Positions 6,459 to 11,053 of a stretch of 11,053 bases of DNA are shown piece by piece. Source of the DNA: Candidatus Didemnitutus sp. (lineage in GTDB: Bacteria > Verrucomicrobiota > Verrucomicrobiia > Opitutales > Opitutaceae); NCBI GenBank assembly GCA_030682505.1, contig JAUXOH010000270.1, positions 1 to 11,053 on the forward strand, written 5' to 3'. The notes below the pieces were generated by a model. The model was given only the letters and a program-made list of their open reading frames with translations. It made no database searches and was not told where the DNA came from. The position numbers and the translations under genes were made by a program. The number at the start of each line of letters is the position of its first letter. The stretch's first letter is position 1.

Positions 6459-8039
6459 ATGAAACAACCCACCTCCCCGAAAAACCTCCCCCGTTTCGGT
6501 CAGGTCGCAGGAGCCGTCGTGCTCCTGCTGCTCGTCGCTGGCTGCCAAACCTACCAACAAGATACCCAGGCCTTCACGCAGGCGTCCCGCAGTGGAAGCT
6601 TGCTGGTGGCCGTGCCGCAAATTGATCAGCAGGCCGAAAAGGCGGCGGGATCGAAAGACGAGCTGGTCTTCCGCTTTGAACAAGGGGCCACCCTGCGTAC
6701 CGCCGCCTTGGCCGACCCCAGCGCGGTGCCAAGCATTTTGCCACCTCCCGCGCCGGTGAAAAAGGGAGCGGAGCCACTCCCTCCGCCGCCCCAGCCAACC
6801 CCGACGGAAGTCGCGGAACACTATTACCGCCGTTCGCTCGATGCCTTCGACAAGGCCGAGGCCCGGGTCAACCACTGGGAAGAACAGGCCAAGCTGAAGG
6901 TCGGATCCGAAGCGGCCGCGATGGTGACCAATCAGGCCAACATGCCCTATCGCGGGCGTTCGTACGACAAGGTGATGATGAACACCTACAAGGCGCTCAA
7001 CTACCTCGCCCTCGGCGAGCGGGACCAGGCCCGCGTCGAACTCAACCGTTCCCTGCAACGCCAGCGCGATGCGGTGGCGGAAAACGACAAACGGATTGCC
7101 GCCGTGCAGGAGGATGCCGAAAAGGCCGCGCGCGGTGAATTGAAAGACGAGTCCGGCAAGACCGCCGCCTATGATAGCAATCGAGCCATGGACGACGCCC
7201 GCACGGGCCCGGCGCTGCAGGCCGCCCTCGATGAGTCCCTCGCTCCCATGCGGGCCTACGGCGATTATGTTAACCCCTTCGCCGTGTTCCTCGACGGACT
7301 TTATTTTACGGTGCTCGGCGAGACCGGTGACGATTGGGAGCGCGGCCGCAAGTCCTTCGAGCGCGTGGTGCAGATGGTGCCGGAAAACAGCTATGCCCGC
7401 GCCGATCTGGACGCCGCAACGCTGGCCGCAGAAGGAAGGACGGTCGATGGCGTTACCTATGTGATCTTTGAGACCGGCACCGCACCGCTGCGCGACCAGG
7501 TTCGCGTGGACATCCCCACCTTTCTTGTGACCAGCCGCCTCGCCTACGTTGGCGCAGCCTTCCCGAAGCTCGTGTTCAACGGCGATTACCTCGGAGCGCT
7601 CTCGGTTTCTGCCGGCGACCAGACTGTCAGTACCGCCACGGTGGCGAGCATGGACGGCGTGGTGGCCAACGACTTCAAGAACGAGTGGCCCGCCATCGTC
7701 ACCAAGACCCTCATCACCACCGCCACCAAGGCCATTATCCAGTCGGTCGTGCAAAAACAGGTTGAGGATCAGGGCGGCATGTTCGCCGGGCTCCTTGCCG
7801 GGGCCGTGATGGGGGGCATCAATGCCGCCACCAACATCGCGGATACCCGCACGTGGACGTCGCTGCCGAAGGAATTCCAATACGCCCGCATCGCCACCCC
7901 GGCCAACCGCGAGCTGACCCTTTCGGCGGGCGCCACCCAGCAAACCGTCACCGTGGCGGAAGGCTCGGTAAACATCGTCTACGTCAAATCAACCTCGAAC
8001 AACGCGCCACTTCACGTGTCGCAATTTACTCTGAAATGA
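6459..8039 (+). CDS. COG3014-family lipoprotein with TPR-like helices
   Basis: The lipobox LVAGC (Cys29 from this start) shows that it is a lipoprotein. Starting at 6459 gives the usual MKQ... signal of normal length; an in-frame ATG at 6441 would add MQEYPI and is the alternative. Numbered from 6459: a Pro-rich linker spans ~90-117, and TPR-like helices follow at 118-215 (with MMNTYKALNYLALGERDQARVELNRSL centred at ~173-199) and at 272-325. The VIFETGTAPLRDQVRV strand (335-350) and the glycine-rich hydrophobic segment GGMFAGLLAGAVMGGINAA (439-457), followed by ADTRTWTSLP (461-470), are hallmarks of the COG3014 family as I recall it. Its neighbourhood with YcfL and LpoB matches the arrangement known in gammaproteobacteria. 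Its stop overlaps the next start in an ATGA at 8036-8039, so translation is coupled. The biochemical function is unknown. Confidence 0.8.
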   Translation: MKQPTSPKNLPRFGQVAGAVVLLLLVAGCQTYQQDTQAFTQASRSGSLLVAVPQIDQQAEKAAGSKDELVFRFEQGATLRTAALADPSAVPSILPPPAPVKKGAEPLPPPPQPTPTEVAEHYYRRSLDAFDKAEARVNHWEEQAKLKVGSEAAAMVTNQANMPYRGRSYDKVMMNTYKALNYLALGERDQARVELNRSLQRQRDAVAENDKRIAAVQEDAEKAARGELKDESGKTAAYDSNRAMDDARTGPALQAALDESLAPMRAYGDYVNPFAVFLDGLYFTVLGETGDDWERGRKSFERVVQMVPENSYARADLDAATLAAEGRTVDGVTYVIFETGTAPLRDQVRVDIPTFLVTSRLAYVGAAFPKLVFNGDYLGALSVSAGDQTVSTATVASMDGVVANDFKNEWPAIVTKTLITTATKAIIQSVVQKQVEDQGGMFAGLLAGAVMGGINAATNIADTRTWTSLPKEFQYARIATPANRELTLSAGATQQTVTVAEGSVNIVYVKSTSNNAPLHVSQFTLK

Positions 8040-8464
8040 CCTCCCTGAAAAAAACCCGTGTCGGGCTTGCCGCCCTCGCCGTTGGTCTCGCCGCCCTGTT
8101 TTCGGGCTGCGCCACCAACGTCAATACCTATGAACGCGCCGATTCCCAGGCCGCGCCCAGCTACATCAACGACAAGCGCGTCATCACTGATAACACGCTC
8201 GCGGGCACCTTCCGCGTCGTCGCCCTCAACCAGTCCACCGTCTCGGGCAACCTGCTCAAGGTCCAGGCCACGGTGGAGAACTTGAAGAACAAGCCCCGCT
8301 TGTTGAACTACAAGTTCGAGTGGATCGACGTCGACGGCATGGCGCTCGATTCCGCCAACGAAACCTGGAAAGGCCTCCCGCTGCAGGGCCGCGAGACGGC
8401 CAATATCTCCACGGTTTCGATCAATCCCCGCGCGGTTGATTTCCGCCTCAAGTTCCGCGAATAA
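8036..8464 (+). CDS. ycfL: YcfL-type periplasmic lipoprotein (DUF1425)
   Basis: This is a 142-aa lipoprotein with signal MTSLKKTRVGLAALAVGLAA and lipobox LFSGC (Cys25). The mature part is a single compact beta-rich domain: AGTFRVVALNQSTVSGNLLKV (56-76), QATVENLKNKPRLLNYKFEWID (77-98), then GMALDSANETWKGLPLQGRET (101-121). The NxKxxxxxLxYKFEWxDxxGxxL pattern and following W-K-x-L-x-L-x-G are typical of YcfL/DUF1425. The ATG at 8036 overlaps the preceding stop by 4 nt; an open frame continues upstream to 7853 but only inside the COG3014 gene. In E. coli ycfL lies immediately before lpoB, and the same order occurs here (12-nt gap). Its function is not established in that system. Co-conservation suggests a contribution to LpoB-linked peptidoglycan synthesis. 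Confidence 0.8.
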   Translation: MTSLKKTRVGLAALAVGLAALFSGCATNVNTYERADSQAAPSYINDKRVITDNTLAGTFRVVALNQSTVSGNLLKVQATVENLKNKPRLLNYKFEWIDVDGMALDSANETWKGLPLQGRETANISTVSINPRAVDFRLKFRE

Positions 8465-8476
8465 CCCCCTCCCCTT

Positions 8477-9079
8477 ATGAAATCATCTCCCACCAAAATT
8501 CTGGGCGCGGCCGCGTTGTCGGCCACGCTGCTCTTCACGGGCTGCACCACCACAGCCGAGACGCGCACCGTCGACGCCCGCGGCCCCGACGCCCTCAACA
8601 CCTCCGCGATCAACTCGCAGGACTGGGCCAACGCCGCCGACCAACTCACCGCGTCGCTGCTCTCCTCCAGCGTCCTCGAGCGCGCTCCACGCCTGCCCGC
8701 CATCCTTGCGATCGACCGCGTGATCAACAACACGCAGTTGATGGTCGATACGGATCTCTTGATTAAGAAAATCCGCGTGGCCCTCACGCAGACCGGCAAG
8801 ATCGCGATCACCAACACGATGGGCCTTGGCGAGCGCGCCGTCGTCGCCAGCGAGGCGGCCGAGATGGACGAGATGCAGTCCGGCAAGAAGCAGAAGACGC
8901 TCGTGCCCGACTACACGCTCTACGCCAAGCTCATCCAGCAGACCGATCGCTCGGGCAAGATGACGCAGAACACCTACGCGTTCCAAATGTCGCTCGTGCA
9001 AGTGAAGACCGGCCTCACCGTCTGGGAAGAGGAACGCCAGATCGCCAAGCAAACCAAGCGCCCCGGCGTCGGTTGGTAA
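8477..9079 (+). CDS. lpoB: Penicillin-binding protein activator LpoB
   Basis: LpoB is an outer-membrane lipoprotein that reaches through the periplasm to stimulate the bifunctional peptidoglycan synthase PBP1B. The 200-aa product has a lipobox FTGC (Cys23). The globular domain starts near residue 48: QDWANAADQLTASLLSSSVL (48-67), RLPAILAIDRVINNTQLMVD (72-91), DLLIKKIRVALTQTGKI (93-109), DYTLYAKLIQQ (145-155), YAFQMSLVQVKTGLTVWEE (167-185), ending KQTKRPGVGW. This is the conserved LpoB pattern and tail. The tether between Cys23 and the domain is only ~25 residues, shorter than the E. coli linker as I recall it. It is the last gene of the operon and is followed by a strong terminator. Family assignment is firm. 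The partner synthase cannot be known from this window, and many non-enteric PBP1 proteins lack the UB2H docking domain. Confidence 0.9.
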   Translation: MKSSPTKILGAAALSATLLFTGCTTTAETRTVDARGPDALNTSAINSQDWANAADQLTASLLSSSVLERAPRLPAILAIDRVINNTQLMVDTDLLIKKIRVALTQTGKIAITNTMGLGERAVVASEAAEMDEMQSGKKQKTLVPDYTLYAKLIQQTDRSGKMTQNTYAFQMSLVQVKTGLTVWEEERQIAKQTKRPGVGW

Positions 9080-9102
9080 TCCGCACTCCCGGAGAAAATC
9101 TC

Positions 9103-9131
9103 AAAGGCGCCCTGCGAGGGGCGCCTTTTTT
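9103..9131 (+). terminator. Rho-independent terminator of the envelope operon
   Basis: AAAGGCGCCC (9103-9112) pairs perfectly with GGGCGCCTTT (9119-9128) around a 6-nt loop, and the T-run continues to 9131. It sits 24 nt after the lpoB stop. Read from the other strand the stem is followed by TTT then mixed sequence, so it is weaker for the convergent lipoprotein gene. Confidence 0.9.
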
Positions 9132-9168
9132 CTTGGAGCGCCTTGGCGCCGGAAGCCGGGGAACCGGC

Positions 9169-9516
9169 TCAATTCGACTTTGGCGCGATCACGTGGCCCT
9201 GGGCGTCGACCTCGACATCATACGGTACCTGGATCGTGCGACCGTCGGCCGTCGTCTCCGTGCGCCACTTGCGCACATAACGACGCTCATTGTTGAAAGG
9301 GGCTTTCATCGCATCGGCCACCCCCTCGGCTCCGCCGGCCACCGCACCGACCACCGAACCCGTCACCGCACCCACGGTATTGCCCACGGCGTAACCGACG
9401 GCCGCACCGGGATGATCGGGATTGGTGCCGCGCGTGGCGGTTGGGCGGGTGCCGCAACCCGCAAGCAACACGGTGGCAAAGAGGGAAACGACGGGGAGAA
9501 GGAGGTTGTTTTTCAC
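9169..9516 (-). CDS. Small glycine-zipper lipoprotein
   Basis: From the GTG at 9516 the product is 115 aa, with a textbook lipoprotein signal: (M)KNNLLLPVVSLFATVLLAGC, with the lipid-modified Cys at position 21. An upstream in-frame GTG at 9552 would add 12 residues and is less attractive because it lengthens the signal before the Lys. The mature protein has a glycine-zipper segment, GAAVGYAVGNTVGAVTGSVVGAVAGG (~37-62), with small residues every four positions, which favours membrane insertion or tight helix packing. A charged C-terminal domain (~72-115) is rich in R, K, T and D. It is convergent with lpoB across the terminator. No family with known function is recognised; glycine-zipper lipoproteins of this kind often act in envelope maintenance. 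No Shine-Dalgarno is visible before either start. Confidence 0.7.
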   Translation of the reverse strand: MKNNLLLPVVSLFATVLLAGCGTRPTATRGTNPDHPGAAVGYAVGNTVGAVTGSVVGAVAGGAEGVADAMKAPFNNERRYVRKWRTETTADGRTIQVPYDVEVDAQGHVIAPKSN

Positions 9517-9650
9517 GACGTGGAGGGTTGCGGAAACGATAACCGTGGGCACGGGACCCGCAACTCCAGAAATATGCCATTTAGCTATGCGGAGGACCCT
9601 TGACGCAGCTCAAGGCGCCGGGTGCCGGGCTGGGTTATCTTGACCCCGAC

Positions 9651-10388
9651 ATGAATTCACCGGCCTCCACGGCAACCCCCTCCTTTACGTTGGAAACGAC
9701 GGTCGGCGCGATTGTGATCGCCCACCCAGCGCTCGCCCGGGTCTTTGAGCGCCTCGGCATCAACTACTGCTGCGGCGGCAAGAAACCGCTCGCGGAAGCC
9801 TGCCGTGCCCACGGCCATGATCCGGAATCCACCCTCGGGCAATTGCACGCCGCGAAGGCTGCCGGCGAGACCCTGGAACAAGACATTGATTGCGGCGCGA
9901 TGACGCTCACCCAGCTCGCCGATCACATCGAGGGCACGCACCACGAATACGTGAAAGCCGAATTGCCGCGTCTCGTTGAGATGGCCGACCGCGTCGCGCG
10001 CAAGCATGCTTGGCGCGACGAGCGACTGAAGGAAATCGGCGAAACCGTGAGCCTGCTGGCCGACGAAATGTTCAACCACATGGGCAAGGAGGAGGGCATC
10101 CTCTTTCCCTTTGTGCGCCAAATTGAGGCCGGCGCGGCGGACCAGTTCCCTTGCGGTTCGATCGCCAATCCCATCCGGCAAATGGAGGATGAACATGACT
10201 TCGCCACGCGCGCCGTTGCCCGGCTCCGCGAACTATCGGATGGATTCAAGCCCGACGAAAACGCCTGCAACACGCACCGCGCGTTGCTCGGGGGGCTGGA
10301 AGAGTTCGCCGCCGACCTGCAGCGCCACGTGCACAAGGAAAACAACATCCTCTTTCCCCGCACGCTCGCTCTCGCCGGAGCGGCCTAG
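9651..10388 (+). CDS. RIC-family di-iron protein, iron-sulfur cluster repair (YtfE/ScdA)
   Basis: RIC proteins are cytoplasmic non-haem di-iron proteins that restore iron-sulfur clusters damaged by nitric oxide or oxidants. The 245-aa product has the N-terminal ScdA_N domain with the INYCCGGKKPLAEAC motif (37-51), then a four-helix hemerythrin-like bundle. Likely ligands, by spacing to E. coli YtfE, are H98, H119, H143, E147, H182, H226 and E230. The gaps 98-119, 119-143, 143-147 and 226-230 equal those known in YtfE; the gap to H182 is longer. All expected ligands are present, so the protein should be functional. The ATG at 9651 is chosen because the frame upstream to a TTG at 9600 adds no family sequence. 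It stands alone. I see no clear NsrR or FNR operator upstream. Confidence 0.93.
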   Translation: MNSPASTATPSFTLETTVGAIVIAHPALARVFERLGINYCCGGKKPLAEACRAHGHDPESTLGQLHAAKAAGETLEQDIDCGAMTLTQLADHIEGTHHEYVKAELPRLVEMADRVARKHAWRDERLKEIGETVSLLADEMFNHMGKEEGILFPFVRQIEAGAADQFPCGSIANPIRQMEDEHDFATRAVARLRELSDGFKPDENACNTHRALLGGLEEFAADLQRHVHKENNILFPRTLALAGAA

Positions 10389-10535
10389 GGAATCCCGCGC
10401 AAAGGGGAGGGGCGTCGAGCCGATCACTACCGCGCTGGCGGAGGGTTGTTGACGGCAGAATGCGGGGCGGCATCTTTGGCTTGGGCCCGCAAAGAGAATT
10501 CCGATTCCGCGAGAGAGGATCAGGAAGAGTTAATC
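10389..10535 (+). promoter_or_regulatory. Leader region and ribosome binding site of the cas3 remnant
   Basis: A weak promoter-like pair, TTGACG (10449-10454) and CATCTT (10471-10476) with a 16-nt spacer, precedes the cas3 start. A purine-rich AGGAAGAG at about 10522-10529 lies 6-7 nt before the ATG at 10536 and is a good Shine-Dalgarno. No CRISPR repeat is present here. This looks like the original upstream region of a cas operon left joined to a decapitated gene. Confidence 0.4.
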
Positions 10536-10703
10536 ATGCCTTTCTACGCACACACGGCTGAAGACGCGAACGGGCAGCCGCTCCCCGAATCCTCGGGCCA
10601 GTGGCAGCCGCTGGCCGATCACCTGAAAAACGTGGCCGATCTCGCTGCTCGTTTCGCCGCGCCTTTCGGCGCGAGTGACGAAGCCCGCCTCGCCGGCTTC
10701 CTC
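10536..10703 (+). pseudogene. cas3: Truncated cas3 (N-terminal HD-nuclease fragment)
   Basis: Cas3 is the helicase-nuclease that degrades target DNA in type I CRISPR-Cas systems. The first 56 residues fit the start of its HD nuclease domain: MPFYAHTAED (1-10), then GQWQPLADHLKNVADLAARFAAPFG (21-45, with H29 in the conserved W-x-x-L-x-x-H-L-x-x-V-A pattern), then DEARLAGFL (48-56). In intact Cas3 the next residues are the catalytic HDxGKY motif. Here the frame instead reads PGILLSVPKACA and continues without family resemblance to a stop at 10937. The break is therefore at or just after 10703, and the whole catalytic HD motif, helicase and C-terminal domains are missing. The style of the N-terminus suggests subtype I-C, but that is uncertain. 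A good ribosome binding site remains, so a ~133-aa non-functional hybrid could be made. Distinction from another HD protein rests on the YAH...W..L..HL pattern. Confidence 0.8.
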
Positions 10704-10943
10704 CCGGGGATTTTGCTGTCTGTTCCCAAGGCATGCGCAAGTTCCTTAATCGGCGTCTCGTTGAAAGGGCTGGAGTTGCGACACCCGCTCAAGTCGGCAC
10801 GCAGCGAGCCGAAGCCCTCACCGGTCAAACTGTCTTACCCACTGATCGATATCCCAAAGTATCGCTGCCCATTGTCGGCCCATCTTATTTCTTCTCCAGT
10901 CCAGACGGCATCTATTGCCAATCCCGCTATGGCTTAAGCGAGG
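10704..10943. other. Unrecognised segment between cas3 break and IS3 end
   Basis: These 240 bp match neither Cas3 nor, as far as I can tell, the IS. Open frames cross it on both strands: the hybrid cas3 frame to 10937, another plus frame starting at 10733, and minus frames ending at 10534 and 10619. None shows a domain I recognise or a ribosome binding site. The base composition drifts toward lower GC past ~10810. It may be a relic of an earlier mobile element or the far end of a deletion that removed most of the cas operon. Confidence 0.5.
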
Positions 10944-11053
10944 TGATGTGGCCTGAGAAAAATGGACACGGGAATCTCTTAAAAGGAGACTCAGCCCGTG
11001 CAGAGAAAACATTACAGTGTGGAATTTAAGCAGGAGGCCGCCCGCCTGCTGAT
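10944..11053 (+). mobile_element. Left end of an IS3-family insertion sequence (partial)
   Basis: The segment from TGATGTGGCCTGAGAA (10944-10959) through ATGGACAC (10962-10969) resembles the TG-starting terminal inverted repeats of IS3-family elements. It lies 54 nt before the transposase start, the usual distance for orfA in this family. The right end, mate inverted repeat and target duplication lie beyond the window, so the exact left boundary is an estimate; a few bases either way is possible. The strand-specific placement means orfA and orfB read rightward out of the window. Confidence 0.65.
10998..11053 (+). CDS. IS3-family transposase OrfA (5' fragment)
   Basis: Only the first 18 codons are in the window. 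They start with GTG at 10998 and read (M)QRKHYSVEFKQEAARLL, which matches the RKxYxxEFKxEAxRLL opening of the helix-turn-helix OrfA of IS3/IS911-type transposases. OrfA binds the terminal repeats and, by frameshifting with OrfB, gives the active DDE transposase. A clear Shine-Dalgarno, AAGGAG at 10983-10988, lies 9 nt upstream and supports the GTG start. It is cut by the window edge, not by visible damage. Confidence 0.8.
   Translation, partial: MQRKHYSVEFKQEAARLL

Noticed and set aside
6423..7943. 506-codon minus-strand open frame
   Set aside because: It is a shadow of the COG3014 lipoprotein gene; its composition is biased and no motif is recognised.
9600..9650. N-terminal extension of the RIC protein from a TTG at 9600
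   Set aside because: The extra residues have no family counterpart, and the ATG at 9651 gives a normal N-terminus.
10389..10943. CRISPR repeat-spacer array near the cas3 remnant
   Set aside because: I found no regularly spaced repeats of 25-40 bp; any array would have to lie beyond the window.
1..11053. tRNA or rRNA genes
   Set aside because: No cloverleaf with a CCA-proximal acceptor stem or TTCGA-type loop was spotted by eye, and no rRNA segment was recognised; a covariance-model scan would be more sensitive.

Overview
The window is GC-rich bacterial DNA, densely coded on both strands, with a housekeeping left part and an accessory right edge. The gene set looks like a Gram-negative bacterium of the Verrucomicrobiota, perhaps an Opitutaceae relative. 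This placement is an inference from overall protein character and the LpoB/YcfL/COG3014 lipoprotein set. There is no rRNA or other firm marker in the window.

Layout. (1) Positions 10-2600, minus strand: a RelE/ParE-fold-like protein, then pssA (phosphatidylserine synthase), then dnaN (sliding clamp). The first two are only 12 nt apart and look co-transcribed. A strong hairpin sits just before the RelE-like start. The pssA-dnaN gap holds an AT-rich tract and four DnaA-box-like 9-mers arranged as nested inverted repeats. (2) Positions 2799-4013, plus strand: ilvA, a threonine ammonia-lyase with a C-terminal ACT domain, divergent from the RelE-pssA unit. (3) Positions 4294-9079, plus strand: a five-gene envelope operon encoding a secreted CsgG-like/PEGA protein, a secreted CsgG-like/FlgT-C-like protein, a large COG3014 lipoprotein, a YcfL-type lipoprotein and an LpoB-type penicillin-binding-protein activator. 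It ends in a clear rho-independent terminator at 9103-9131. (4) Positions 9169-9516, minus strand: a small glycine-zipper lipoprotein convergent with the operon. (5) Positions 9651-10388, plus strand: a RIC/YtfE/ScdA di-iron protein for iron-sulfur cluster repair. (6) From 10536 to the end: a wrecked CRISPR locus. The first ~56 codons of a cas3 gene stop matching Cas3 just before the HD motif. About 240 bp of unrecognised DNA follows, then the left end and first codons of an IS3-family transposase that runs off the window.

How the genes work together. The 4294-9079 operon is the most coherent functional unit. All five products carry an export signal, three of the five have a lipobox, and three appear to share the CsgG/LpoB-like fold. 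It probably acts at the outer membrane to control peptidoglycan synthesis or assemble a periplasmic complex. The resident genes mostly lack a recognisable Shine-Dalgarno sequence and have pyrimidine- or C-rich leaders, whereas the cas3 remnant and the IS transposase have purine-rich ribosome binding sites. That fits acquired DNA at the right edge.
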